Below the pieces are notes generated by a model. The model had not been told where the DNA came from. It saw nothing but the letters and a program-made list of their open reading frames with translations, and ran no database searches. A stretch of 64,000 nucleotides of DNA from Prototheca cutis (lineage: Eukaryota > Chlorophyta > Trebouxiophyceae > Chlorellales > Chlorellaceae), in the NCBI GenBank assembly GCA_002897115.2, contig BCIH01000004.1:340137-404136 (forward strand). The letters are read 5' to 3'. Of this stretch, positions 1 through 11,934 are shown piece after piece (the first letter of the stretch is position 1; each line of letters starts with the position of its first letter). The position numbers were made by a program, and so were the translations under genes.

Positions 1-69
<69 letters not shown>
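1..69. repeat. 69-base G homopolymer at window start
   Basis: The window opens with an uninterrupted run of G, and the exostosin gene on the minus strand runs into it. Similar runs elsewhere in the window contain Ns, so this probably marks a collapsed or unsequenced stretch at a contig join rather than a natural boundary. The true length cannot be known from the sequence. Confidence 0.9.
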
Positions 70-71
<2 letters not shown>

Positions 72-2772
72 TGTGTGATGGGAGATGTGTGTGTTTGTGT
101 GGGGGGGCAGGCGGTGCTGCACACAAGCAAGGGGCAACACACACCCAGCAGACAACCCAGGTGTCCCAATCCATGTGTACCAATCCCTGACATCACAGCA
201 CAAGGTTCATCATCGTACGATAGCCGGTGACGCTGATGTGGTTGGGCTCAGTCCGTCCCCAAAACGACAGGATCGTGGAGTTCTTTATGGACTTTGGCAC
301 CCAGCAAGACCCTTCGTCATGGGTCACCATCTGGGGGGGGAGGGAGGGGTAGGATTGGGATGTGCGAGCTGCATCGGAGCATTGACTGCTTGTCAATACC
401 GGGCCAGCAACGTCGGCACAAAATTGTCTCCTGGCCCCCCGCGAAAAAATGAGATCCGAGCAAGTTGAGCCATATGCTTGCTGGGAAGGAGCCCGTCCTC
501 TCCATTTTCATGTGCCCAGACACCACCACAAGCACCGCCACCACACGCACCCAGATGTGGTCCCTGCCGCCCTTGCGTTTCCAGTAAGGGTAGTGTGCCT
601 TGACCCAGATCTGGGCCTCAGCCAGCATGTTGGATGCATGCAGCACCCGAGGCATATCTACAGACAAGGGCATGGTTGCGGGGAGGCAGGGGTGTGTGCC
701 GGGCATGGGATGGTGAGGGCAAGGCTACCAAGTGCCGTCGATGAACACCCCCGCCTCCTGCAGCACGTCCGCAAAACATTCCAGTCGGTTCCAAACAACC
801 GTCGCCATCTTACGGGGGCCATAGTAGAATGGTCCGTCGGCCCACTGATAGGTAGGGAAGATCAAGCAGGACGTGTACACTGGCACGAAAAAGTAGTCCG
901 CTTCCTGGGTTGGTGCTTGTAATGGTGAGGGACTGGGCCGTGAATGTTGGAGACAGTCGAATCGACCAGCCCTCGAGGTGGCAGCAGCACCCCACCCCAT
1001 CCAGCCAGCCAGTCATGTACAAAGACAGACACCCACTCAAAAAATGCAGAAACATAATTTAAAATACCGCCACCTCACATCTGGGTCCAGCGTGCGGTGG
1101 GGGCTCTGGAGCAGCATCTCATGAAATCCAAATTCCAAATCGTAGACCCCGTCAAAATTTCTGGTAATGTTGCCGTCCTCAAACAGGCGGTTGGTGCAGA
1201 AAGCTCTGCGACAGGGGAGGAGGGGGACAATTAAGGTCTTGGTCGAGCATTGCGAGCATGGTCAGACTGGATCGTTCGGAGCTCAGTCCCACACTGATAG
1301 ACACCCGCTGATCTCACTCCCCCCACCCCGCACACCACACCCAAGCGCACTTGTTCCCACGGTACTGGAGCAGCAGGGAGTTAAAGTCCGAGGGCAGCTC
1401 GTAGACCCAGATGAGCGGGCGCAGCCGGGTCTGCCCCGGTTCGGGCTCTTTGGCCGCAGGCGTGTCCACATGGCTCGCGATCCAGGGCCTGCTTTGCTCA
1501 AGCCCGGGGGTCACTGGAACACCCTCCATGCGGTAGGCGCAGTCGTGCCCAAACCAGCCCTCGTGGCACTTGCAAAAGCCCAAGTTGCAGTCGCCGTGGC
1601 CGTTGCACTGGTTAGCGCAGGTGTGCTCCAGCAGCACCTCGCAGCCCAGTCCCGTCCGGCCGTCCAGCAGGCAGTCACAGTGCACCTCGGGCACATCCGC
1701 GACACACCAGCCCCGTGGCCCGTAGAGTTCCTCGTTGCTGCGTGTGCCAAACCAGATGTCCGAGCCATTGGGCAGCTGCTTGGGCTGGCACCACGTCGCC
1801 ATCTCTCGCCCGCGCTGCACCGGTGGCTCGTTGGGCAGCGACCGCTCCGGTGCCGGCACCCGGCCCTTGGGCGTGTGACTCGGGCAAAAGCATGTCGCAA
1901 TGTCGTCATCGCACGTCCCGGCACACAGCGAGTCGTAGTTCTGAGCACGGACGACTCCGTAGGGACTGCTCCCCATGTACTCTGACAGCGTCGCGTTGTC
2001 CATCGTCCGACCCAGCATCTCAAAACCCCACTTCCGCGAGAAATCTGTGCACGGCCGCTTCTTACGCTGGTAGCAGCCATCGCCAGTCCAGCCTAGAGGC
2101 GTTGGATTGTTGTGTTGCGGTGGGGGGATTTTTGCCGAGTACCTTGCAGAACCAAATGTCCCCCTCATGGCCCAAAACTCAAAACAGAGTCATGTCCACC
2201 CAATTGCTGTTGCAACCAGACAGCACTGGCATTCGCAACCGCCCAGGGCACTCTCCCACCTAAACGCCTTCCTATCGGGGTTCCTCTCCCAAAGCCCAGG
2301 CCTCACCAGCGGGGCACTGGCAGAGGCCCTTGGTGGCCAGGCAGTTACCGACCATGTTGCAGTCCAAGATGCAGGGCGTGTCTCCCTTGGGTGGACTCGC
2401 CGCTGGGATTGGCACCTGCGCTGCAAACAGGGCACAGCCCTGACCCTGCAGGCCGGCACACTGCTTTGGCTGGGCGACAGTCCCTAGGCTGGACATCAGC
2501 CCTGTCATCAAGCTGCTGACGCCGGACAACTGCACAGATTTGGGTGCCGAGGGTGTGCAGAGAGTGGGGTGACGGTGCTGACATTGCCTGCATGGACGAG
2601 GGATCTGTTGTGCCAAGGCCGCCGTACTCTCTCGCAAAGCACCCACCTGGCCCGTAGTGCCGTTCCTATGAGCACTTGCATCCGAGAACAGTACGCTCAG
2701 TCCTGTTCGCACTATCGAAAAGCCTCCAGACAGGCACAGGGACAGAAATATCAGGAAGGCGATCCTCGCCAT
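70..2772 (-). CDS. Exostosin-family (GT47) glycosyltransferase with EGF-like repeats, 3' end missing
   Basis: A type II membrane glycosyltransferase of the Golgi, by family. The chosen ATG (2772) is followed within a few residues by a hydrophobic signal anchor (IAFLIFLSLCLSGGF). Next come Cys-rich EGF-like segments, one split by an intron (CQCPAG/WTGDGCYQR) and one near CANQCNGHGDCNLGFC. The exostosin domain begins at RPLIWVYELPSDFNSLLLQYR. Exons: 2772-2307, 2092-1351, 1205-1079, 904-729, about 665-535, and 330 to about 220. Later exons carry hallmark GT47 pieces: EADYFFVPVYTSC, AHYPYWKRKGGRDHIW and THDEGSCWVPKSI. The junction between the 904-729 exon and the next does not resolve cleanly in frame. 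The C-terminal third is not visible and lies in or beyond the G-run. The sugar specificity cannot be told; plant and algal members make wall or extracellular glycans. Confidence 0.88.
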
Positions 2773-4155
2773 GGAGACGCCGGATCGGCGGGGCTGGCCG
2801 GCCCGAAGGCCTCGCTGGCCGGACAGCATGGCCCCGATCGTGCCGCGCTGCCCCGTCAAAGAGTTCCAGTCATCGAAAATAGTACAGATGAGCAATGCCG
2901 GGGTATGCAGCCCGCGATCTCGCCTCAAGAGCCGCCCGTGCTGGGACAGCCGATACGTGAGGGATCACTTTTTCGTTGCAATTGTGCGCGCATGTCCCGC
3001 ATGCGGGCCTGAGAAACTGAGGAACCCCAGTCGGTCGGTTCACGACATGGGTCAATGGAAGCGTATCTCTGTGAAGTTGTTCATATTCAATTGGTTGCCG
3101 TGTTCTGGTCTCTGCATGCCACGCTGCACTCGGTCACGCTGCCCGTGGTGTGTTCGGCTGGTTCCACACTGCCACCAAAGACGCCCAGCAACAGTGAGCA
3201 GCAGTGAGCACCATGCCCGACAGCCCCGACAGCCAGCGCGCAGCGTGTGCTGCCTTCATACACGCATGGCTTTGGATCCATTGTTCATCCCGATATGACA
3301 CACCGCCCGAGTGCAGGAATCAAGGAGAGCCCAGGGAATGCCCAACGGGGATGGTGGTCCAGGATTGATCAGGGAAGCAGTGCACGTTACATGAGCAGCA
3401 GCCTGGCTGGCAATCGAGCCACCGCCTTCACCGATCTCGCAAAGAATGGTCGCCAGACATGCTCCTTCAGTTCCTGTGAGCAATGCCTGCCTGGCACGGC
3501 AGCTGTACATGAAGGGACAGCTCAGGGCACCTTGGGGATGGACCATGACCTATCCTTCGGAGCCTGACACCGAACCAGGCACACACACATCATGGCCTTA
3601 AGAAACGGCACAATGAAAACATTGATTCCAGTTGTGCTGCATGACAGTGCAGGCACCGGTAGCAGAGGGCAGGGCAAGAGTGACCCAGCGTGCTCCACCA
3701 GTGTGTTCCACCCATGGAGATGCCAGATTGCTGTTCAGGAGGGAATGCCTCATATGCCAGAGTTTGATGGCTTTTGTTCCTCAGCCTTGAGCCATGGATG
3801 TGCATGCATGAACACAACTGGGTCATTCAAGAAGATCTGCGCCGACGCGCGTCCAGTCGTCCAGTCAATGCCTCCCAAACTGCTCCCAAATCCTGTCCAT
3901 TGGGTGGGTGGCCCTGCCCAGTCAGCATCGCGCGATTTTGAGAGCAATAGTTGATCACGCACACGAGGCTCCGAACAAGAGTCTGGACAGTCGAAGGAAT
4001 TGTGCTTTATTGGAATACACTCTCAGGGGCCGACTTCTCAGGGCGTTCGACCTGGTCAGGGCAAACTCTCCCCCGCTGGTCGGAGCGGGACGCTGGTGGG
4101 TCCCCGATCACAGCGCCACGCTTCTGGATACGCTCGCCAGCGCTCTGTAGGCACC
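2773..4155. other. Divergent intergenic region between exostosin and ACLA genes
   Basis: About 1.4 kb separates the start codons of two divergently transcribed genes, so it must hold both 5' UTRs and promoters. No frame on either strand shows a recognisable domain, and I could not build a spliced small gene here. Confidence 0.6.
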
Positions 4156-6155
4156 ATGGCGAGGAAGAAAATTCGGTACGATTCTGCGAGGCACACTGCA
4201 TGCTGCCTGCTTGGCGATTTGGGTCAGCAGATCAAGGCGCCCTGCTGGGGCGCTCAGTCCACGACGGGTCGCCTACACCCCTGCCCGCCCGCGCACTCCT
4301 CGCTGCAGCGAGTACAACTCCAAGACCCTGCTCAAGACGCATGCCGCCCGCCTGGGCGGGCTGGACCTTCCCATCCGGGTGGCTCAGGTCAAGCCCGAAA
4401 CCAAGTGGGATGATCTGGTTGCTGCCAACCCTTGGCTGACAGAGGTGCGTGTGTTTCGACCTGTAGGGGGCGAAAACTGCACTTCCGCTGGCACAGTGAT
4501 CCGTCGCATACTGATTCATCAACTGCAATGGCATTGTAGAGATGCAAGCAGGCGACCTGTGTGGTGGGTGGATTCCTCTTGCCAGTCCCCTCATTAGCCC
4601 AGCCCAACCCTGTCTGTCCCTGCAGACCCCGCTGGTGGTGAAGCCAGACTGCCTGTTTGGGAAGCGCGGCAAGCACGACCTGGTGGGCCTGAAGCTGGAC
4701 CTCCCGGGCGCACGGGCCTTTATCGCCGAGCGCATGAACAAGGTGAGCGGTGCTGCTGGGTAGGTGTGGCTGGCAGCAGATTACCCATTGTACCTCTTTT
4801 CCGGCCAAGCCCACCAACGTATTATGATGCACATGCGCATGTGTGCATGACCTCAACCCAACCCCCGCACACGCCTGTCCAATCTAGGTGATCGACATGG
4901 GCGCGGTGTCGGGCCCCATCAACTGCTTCATCATCGAGCCGTTTGTGCCTCACGACGAGGAGTACTACCTCTGCATCCAGACACGACGCAGCACCACTGA
5001 CATCTCCTTCTCCGAGGCCGGTGGCATGGAGATTGAAGAGAACTGGGACCAGGTATGTATGCTCATGCTGCGGGCCTGTCTGTCGTCTTTGTATGTTTTG
5101 GGGAGGGTGGTGGAGAGGCATCTGTGGGCATGTGCGGGATTTGTCTGTCTGCATGGTGTACAGCAGTGTTGGTGCTCTGCTGGTTGGCCTTGTTCGGTGC
5201 TGGGAACGGGCCTCCCAAAATAGACTGCACCGGCTACCACCTCGAACTGAGTATGAACCCTCCCCCTCGATGCATGCCTAATCTTCAGGTAAAGACCGTC
5301 AGCATTCCCACAGGGGGGGAGGCCAACAGTGACGCGCTGGCCCCCCTGCTCGCGACGCTGCCCATCGAGCTGAGGCCCGGCATGGAGCGGTTTATTGCCA
5401 CCGCCTTTTCGGTGTTTACGGAGCTGGATTTCACGCTGATGGAGATGAACCCGTTCACACTGGGACCCGAAGGTTCACCATTCCCACTGGACATGCGTGG
5501 GGAGCTGGACGACACAGCGGCCTTTCGCAGCGCCAAGTTGTGGGGCGACATTGAGTTCCCGCTGCCCTTTGGCCGTGTTCTGACGCCCGCCGAGTCAGCG
5601 GTGGCCCACATGGACGAGGGCACTGGGGCGAGTCTCAAACTCAGCCTGCTCAACCCTCGTGGCCGCGTGTGGACCATGGTGGCCGGGGGCGGTGCCAGCG
5701 TGATTTACGCCGACACCGTGGGCGACCTGGGCGCAGCTGCGGAGCTCGGCAACTACGCCGAGTACTCAGGGGGCCCCAGCGCGGCAGAGACGCATGCCTA
5801 TGCATTGGCGCTGCTGTCTTGTGCGACGGCGGCGCCCGACGGCCGGGCGCGCGCTCTGATCGTGGGAGGTGGCATCGCCAACTTCACCGACGTGGCGGCG
5901 ACCTTTCGCGGCATCATCCGCGCGCTGCGCGAACGTGCGGATGCCATTCGCGCCGCGAAGCTCAAGATTTACGTCCGGCGCGGCGGGCCCAACTACGCCG
6001 CGGGGCTGGAGGCCATGCGCGCGGTGGGCGCCGAAGCGGGGCTCGACATCGAGGTCTACGGCCCTGAAGCGTCCATGACCGGGATCTGCAAGCGGGCCAT
6101 CGACCACATCCGTGCGGATGACGAGGCCCGTGCCCGTGCGAACAGTACCCTGTGA
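4156..6155 (+). CDS. ACLA: ATP-citrate lyase subunit A (citryl-CoA synthetase-like subunit)
   Basis: Subunit A of the two-subunit plant/algal ATP-citrate synthase. With subunit B it turns cytosolic citrate, CoA and ATP into acetyl-CoA and oxaloacetate, feeding cytosolic acetyl-CoA users such as sterol and fatty-acid elongation pathways. Five exons rebuild 434 residues: 4156-4175, 4309-4444, 4626-4742, 4888-5052, 5289-6155. All introns are GT-AG and the phases agree. The N-terminus reads [16 protein letters not shown] after splicing, the family's usual start. Other hallmark blocks are [17 protein letters not shown] (ATP-grasp), [32 protein letters not shown] and [12 protein letters not shown]. 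There is no transit peptide, consistent with the cytosol. Length matches plant ACLA (about 423). Subunit B is not in the window. Confidence 0.97.
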
Positions 6156-6627
6156 TTGCTCTACTGCCTGATTGATTTTCTGTGTGACAGTTTTGGGAAG
6201 AATCGCAGTCGTGTCCCTGCCCAGACTGCACCAGCCGGACAAATTCTGGTATCGCCGGTTTGCTGGATTAGTCGTACTGTTGTCAACATTACCACACCTG
6301 GCAACTGCGTAGTAAAGGTTGTGATGTTTACACGGAGGAGCAAGCGGAGGCTGTCCCTCCAGTCGGACAAGGGAAGGCGCATCAGCTGCTATGGACGTCA
6401 TCGGTCGGGGGGGGGGGGGGGGGGGGGGCGACTCCCCGCTGCCAGGCACACCAGCATCGAGGGCCCCAGATCCAGCCAGGGTATGCGCACGCCCACCCAC
6501 CGTCCTGGAGAAACATGCACGGTTGGCGGGGACGGCGCACGTGTCACAATACACGTTTTTACGAGAAAAGAAAGTGTAGGATGCGTTCGGTGTGGAGGGA
6601 CATTTCGAGAGTGAATGAAAAAAAGGC
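6156..6627. other. ACLA 3' flank with a 22-G tract
   Basis: Downstream of the ACLA stop I see no coding sequence. A pure run of 22 G lies at 6407-6428. ACLA is on the plus strand and the coding-like material beyond is on the minus strand, so this should be a convergent 3' flank. Confidence 0.5.
6407..6428. repeat. G homopolymer (22)
   Basis: An uninterrupted run of G in the ACLA downstream region. One of at least nine long G:C runs in the window. Confidence 0.95.
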
Positions 6628-6989
6628 TCACATGGATACTGTACACACGACATGGGGTGGGGTTTTCTTTGTGGCAAGGGTGGGTTTGCAGGTAGTCACA
6701 CACTCCGCATGTGTGCAGCTTGGCAGCGCCATCGACCGCTTCCCTCCAACCTTCGAATGACTCCGATCGGTGGGCGGGGAAGATTGCCGGTCCACGACAG
6801 GAGTGGGGGGTTTCAGAGGCGCACAGCATGAGGCCTCTTCCTCCGGCCCCACTCCCTTGCCTGGCCCGTTTGAGAAACGAACGAAAGAAGCCCGGCGTGG
6901 CGGCGGCCACAGGAATGCCAAGCGGGACGCATGGGAGCAACGCGGAACAGTGCATAAGATGAGTGTTTGATGGGAAAGGAAGGGGGGGG

Positions 6990-7260
6990 GGGCTCTCAGG
7001 TGGGTGAGCCTGCCCGCAGACAGCGGGGCAAAGGGCTCCTTCTGCTTCTCCATCGGTAGTTGGAGGTCGATTGTCGTCGTCACAGTCTTGAGTTCCGTGG
7101 CAGTGAATGTCAGGGGCCGCGTCCCTGGCTCCAGTTGCATAGCAAAAGGACTTCCAAATGGCACAATGCATCAGGGAGGTCCCCGGTGCCAGCCAGGGTC
7201 ACGGGCTCTTTAGAAGGACCGCTGCCGTCGCCAGCAGAGGAGGAAAACGAGCCTGCAAGC
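6990..7260 (-). other. Coding-like minus-strand exon(s), gene unresolved, possible frameshift
   Basis: Two adjoining stretches on the minus strand look coding but lie in different frames. From an acceptor near 7258 one reads GSFSSSAGDGSGPSKEPVTL and on to about 7165. From about 7170 down to 7010 another frame reads MQLEPGTRPLTFTATELKTV and then TTTIDLQLPMEKQKEPFAPL. Both have plausible codon use, and there is no room for an intron between them. A one-base error, a decayed gene, or an extension of the GATA transcript would all explain this. I recognise no family. Confidence 0.3.
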
Positions 7261-7691
7261 TCCAGGCACGGAGGGTCGGGCAGCGATGCCGTCTGCCCGC
7301 GCTCTCACACTCTCTCTGCCACGCGCGCAGACGCGGTGATCTGGCTAGAACGGTCTTCTCCTGCAGCCCATCCTGTTGCTGAACAGGCGTGGGCACTGCG
7401 TCCACGGGTGGACCGTTGGGCGCATGAACGGGAAGGTAAACTGGTGGTGGACTGGCAGGTTGCTGATGGGGAGGTGGGGTTGGGGCTGGGGGCTGGAGGT
7501 CAAAGCAAGCGCTCCTTGCCGAGGGATAGGTTTAAGCGTGTTGGGTTTCGCAGCGTGCACAAGCGCTGTGTCTCTCCTCTCTGAATGATGACAAGCCGGT
7601 GGCGGGGATTGGGGTGGGTTAGTCCGGCCGGCGCTCGCGCCCCGCAGGAAGCCCCACCCCCCGCCGGCATTGGGGATGACATCCCGGTGAA

Positions 7692-8298
7692 TCACTGCAT
7701 GCCGGCACCCGCATCGCTCCGGCGTCCACCGTCACTGAGGGCGGCCAGGAAGCGGTGCATGCGGCGTGACGCGGCGCGTGCGGCGGAACGAGCAGCCAGC
7801 GAAGCGGCTTGCTTCTCTGCCAGCAGCTGCGCCAGCGCGGCGAGGCTGGAGCTGGCCGCCCGCGCGGCCGACAGCGCGCGTTCCAGGTCGGCATTGAGCC
7901 GGATGAGCTCCATGACCTGCGCGGGGGGCAGGCTCTTGTACAGTTCGGGCAGGTCCATGCCTGCCAGCGCCGGCAGCGCCGGAAGGGATGACGGCTGGAC
8001 GATGCCCGTCTGGTGGTCGTCGCGGTGCAGTCCCGCGCCCGAAGTCCCTGCCCCCGGAGGCGACGGCGCCAGCGGTCGCACCGCGCGCTGCACGGGCAGC
8101 GGCGAAGCGATCCCAGGCGGAGCTTGGCCCGCAGAGGCGGAGACGCGGGACGCACCGCCGCCCGTGCAGCCGTCACCCAAACCCGAGCCGCCGCTGCTAT
8201 TCGTCGGTGTAGCTTCGGCAGCGGTGCCGTTGTTATGCTGTGGCCCATGCTGCGCCGCCCTAGCGTCAAGCTCGAGTTCGCCCTTGTACCGCGGTGCC

Positions 8299-8330
<32 letters not shown>

Positions 8331-9548
8331 CGCGCCCGCCGAGCACGCCTCGGCCGCTGCTGCACGGCGGGCCGCCAGGGTCATCAGGTTGACCGCCGCG
8401 TAGCAGGCTGGGTCCATGGCCGCGGGCCCTAGACCGTGCCGCGCCGCGGCCGCCGACGCCAGCGGCGTCCAGGCCACTTCCTCGTCGTCTGCAATCATGT
8501 CGGGCCACGACCCGGGGCCCAGCGCCGTGTCCTGCGACGAGCTGGGCGTCGCACGGCCGCCCATCACACCTCCGCCGGCTGATCGGGGCAGGGAAGCGTA
8601 CCGTCTCGGCGCAGCGGCGCCGTGGCCACCGGCCGCACCTGCACCGGCATCGGCCCACTCGCCTGTGCGAGCATATCGCGCCGTGCGGAGCGCGGCTTCC
8701 TCCGCGGCACGGCGCTGCGGCCGGCGGGCGGGGGTCGCGCCGCGCGAGCCGCCGACAAACAGCGGCGGAGGCGGCGAACCCGCACCGCCGCTGCTTCCGT
8801 CCACGGAGCCCGTGCTGCCGGCGGCGGTCGATGCCTCGGCACGAGCACGGGAGCTCCCGGGGGAGACGCGTGCACGCTTGCTTCCCTCCTGCAGCGCACG
8901 CAGCGTGCGCGTGCGCTTGACCCCGCAGGCGTTACACAGTGTCTTTGGGCCTGTGCATCGCGGTAAAGTGGAGGGGTTTGGGATGAGTGAGTTGCTGGGC
9001 TTTTGAGTACAGAAAGAGTGGGCTTGTGCCGCGGGATTGCAGGTTGCTGGCTAGGGCTTTCACAGACAAAGTTCAGTGCCGGTCCCGCCGCAAGGTGGGT
9101 TGGCTGAACAGGTGTCCTCTGGCCCCCGGAACACAAATACAAGATCTGGGGGTGTGGAGCCCGCCCTGTGCAGCCCAAGCAGGCAGATCGAGGTGCGCCA
9201 GCGAGTGCATGCATCGATCGTCTGCCAACACTTGATCTCCTCAGCTCTCGTCCCAAGCGGCACCACCAGGGAACCCAACCCCGAACCCACCCTAGGGGCT
9301 TGGCCCCACCCCACCCTACCCCAATCCCAGCTCTTACAGGCAGATCAACGACGGACCCAAAACCCTCAAACCACTCGACACGCACCGCAGGGGCCTTCAC
9401 GCCATTGCGGGGTCTTGGTCGCTCCGCACTTTGAGCAGCACTTCATGCCCAGTCCGGCATTGGCGTACGGAAACTCCTCGCCCGGGAGGGGAGTCGACCG
9501 CAGGGCCTCCAGGGCCTCCGGCGAGGACGTGATCTGAGTCAATGCCAT
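7692..9548 (-). CDS. GATA-type zinc finger transcription factor with poly-alanine tract
   Basis: A nuclear DNA-binding protein of 473 residues in two exons: 9548-9386 and 8950-7692. Splicing joins CSKCGATKTPQWREGPCG to PKTLCNACGVKRTR, giving a canonical class IV zinc finger C-x2-C-x18-C-x2-C (Cys38, 41, 60, 63) of the plant/fungal type with TPQWR. The 410 residues after the finger are Ala/Ser/Pro-rich, with an uninterrupted alanine run from a GCC/GCG repeat near 8299-8335. Near the C-terminus is a likely amphipathic helix (LPELYKSLPPAQVMELIRLN). An upstream 5' UTR exon probably ends near 9782 at a gtgagt donor and joins an acceptor before 9568. Target genes are unknown; algal GATA factors often govern nitrogen or light responses. 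Confidence 0.93.
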
Positions 9549-9567
9549 GATCGAAGCGTCAACATAC
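9541..9567 (-). promoter_or_regulatory. Short upstream ORF overlapping the GATA factor start codon
   Basis: In the inferred second exon an ATG lies 19 bases upstream of the main start and out of frame. It opens an eight-codon uORF (MLTLRSWH) whose stop lies just past the main ATG. An overlapping uORF of this kind usually lowers translation from the main start. It depends on the exon model being right. Confidence 0.4.
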
Positions 9568-9786
9568 CTGCGGGGAGGAGGATCGGGGCCTCACGGCCTC
9601 CTGGGCGTCGGGCCAGGGGCGGAACATCTCGGGCCGGGCCCGGGCGCACCAGGTCCCCCGACCAACCCCAAACCCACGCGCATGCAAGTCCCATCAATAT
9701 GTTCGATGTATTCACATACACCAAGGCCGGCCTCGCCCAGCCCGTCGAGCGCTAACCGTGCAGAGGGGGAAAAGTGCACTCACCAG

Positions 9787-11934
9787 TGGGGGAGCTCCGA
9801 ACCAAAAGGAGGCTAGTTCTAATCGCAACTAGAACGCTAATTAATAATTCTGGAGGTGAAATCCTGCGTGGGAGATCGATTGGTTGGTTGGTGGATCCAT
9901 GCCCGGCATAGGCTGGTCGCGGATCAACCCATCATTGTTGCCCAGAGTTGCCCCCCGCCGGGACCCCCCCCCGGGACCTCCTAGGCGGGGGCCTGCCGAG
10001 CACACGCGAAACGCATCCACACTCCAAAAATAACATTACGAACATGCATGCACGATGTAATTGTGGTCTTGAAGTCGGGACCAGGGGTGCAGGCGACCCG
10101 GCCCCCGACACCCCAGATCAGGCACCGTGAGTGTGATCACGGCCTCCCCGACCGCCTGCATACCTTATCAGTATGCTGTGTGATTTTGGGTTGCCCAGGG
10201 TCCCAGATTCCGGAACTTTCGTGCTCACGGACGACCACGGGTTGCTCACATCCGCGATCGTTTGGCCTCCAAGGTCTCCTTCCGAACCCCACAGCGAGAT
10301 GGAAACGTGCTTTTAGTGCCCCTAAAATATATGGGTCTCGATAGAATTGAGATAACGCGTGCAAATAGGCCTATCTCGGAAGTATTGTCCGGCGGCGACA
10401 ATGATCTGCCCGAGTTTGGGGCGGCCGTTTGACCCCGGCCGGGAGGGAAACACGATGTTTGACAATCCCTTCCAGGCCGTCCCGTGCACCACCCGCGCAG
10501 CAACCCCTCTTGTACGACTGCACGATGATGTTTATTCCGCACCAAAAGTTCAGTCTCAGAACAGGGCGGGGCTAGTACGGAGTGCGTTCGTGGGCAATCG
10601 CCCTTCGACGTTCTGGGGCTGCGCAGCTGTGGAGGACGGGGCCACCAAGCCGCGCGTGTAGGTCCCCTGCAACGCCTGTCAACCCCAAAATTCAAGATAA
10701 TGAAAGGATTGAGGTGCAAATGGGAGTTGTGATTATGTCGGTTTCTTGCTCGGCGGCCCTTGGCATTCTTCAAACGCGCCGCCAGCAAACAGCCTTAGGA
10801 TTGGCAAGGGCTGGCCCATACACTGGTTGGGCCCCAGAGCAGGTGCTGTTTGGGCTGATTTCAGAAGAAAATCTCATCTTGCACCTCCATATCATGATTC
10901 AATTGCCCATTGTTGCCACATCAAGGGGAGTACTGTGCAGACAAAGACAGGTCAATCTATCTAGGGATCAGGTTCAAGTTCAGCAACAGGCAATGTCGTG
11001 TCCACCGTTTTCTGGGCCTCTGCAGCTGCGTCTGGCCTCGCTGTGGTCCTCCGCTTGTACTTCTGGCGGCTGCATTCCCCCCACCCGATCTTCCGCTTCT
11101 TGGATCCAGAACCTGAGTTGGGAAGCATTTCAGCCCAGAGCCCTTCTCCTTCCAGCTCTGTTACTTGTCGATGCATTCCGGGGAGCGGGTGCCCAGCACC
11201 TTGCGAGTGAATCGAAGAAGGTAATCCTTCGGTGCGTGTGGGTGCTTCAGCATAAAACGCTGCACCATGCCATTGAAGACAAAGTCTCCCAGGGGTTGAC
11301 GAGGGGCCAGGGTTGAAGGTCCAGCATCGCCCCCATGTTGGGGTTCCCCACTCGGGGTCAGCAAGACCAGCTGGCTGTCCACAGCAGCCTGCTGGGATCT
11401 GGCACCATGGATGTCTCGTGGTGGCTCCTGGTCAGCATAGCGGGGGTTGGGCCGGCGCTGCCGGCGGCTGACCCGACAGCCATCGGCTTGCTGGTTCGGA
11501 TCGTGCCAGTTGTCCATATGCTGGGCGTCATCGTCGGGCTGAGGAGCTGTGGTGACTGGTGCCAGTTGATGTCCGCAGTCAAAACACCTTCTAATCCTCC
11601 TGCGTTGAAGAGGACCATACGAATGGACAATGCAGCCACTGCATCAGACTGGTCGATGCGCCGGCCGTCACAGGGCCGGACACAGCACCCCGGTTGGCAC
11701 CGGGCCGCCCCGCACGACGCACTGCCGCCGTGTGAGCACGACCTCGAAGGGAGGGCTGCACCGGCGGCTGCCCTGGAATGTGCACCGCAGGGGTGGCGTT
11801 GAGGCTGTCAAGCATGCACAAGAGGCATGCATTCGTGATGCGGTGGGGGTCGAAAGAGAAGACACCCACCCAGGGGGTACGCCGGCATCAAGCGCGACAG
11901 GTGCTCCAGGCTGGGGCGAGGCCGGTGGACGTGA
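9787..11934. other. Gene-poor region upstream of the GATA gene
   Basis: About 2.1 kb with no recognisable gene. Open frames exist on both strands, but they match no family, overlap each other and show no splice-consistent structure. The presence of a nuclease remnant at its far end suggests old mobile-element debris. Confidence 0.4.

Noticed and set aside
1..69. The terminal G-run as a telomere
   Set aside because: A pure G homopolymer is not a plant/algal telomere repeat, and similar runs occur internally.
1167..1985. A 272-codon plus-strand open frame
   Set aside because: Antisense to the exostosin EGF-like exon; no domain, and the minus strand has clear homology.
5766..6677. A 303-codon minus-strand open frame
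   Set aside because: Overlaps the last ACLA exon in antisense and shows no recognisable motif.
7585..8403. A 272-codon plus-strand open frame with a long alanine run
   Set aside because: It is the antisense of the GATA factor's second exon. The minus strand carries the intact zinc finger and splice sites, and GC-rich coding DNA commonly leaves the opposite strand open.
10246..10788. A 180-codon minus-strand open frame in the gene-poor island
   Set aside because: No motif, mixed codon use and no splice-consistent neighbours; left as background.
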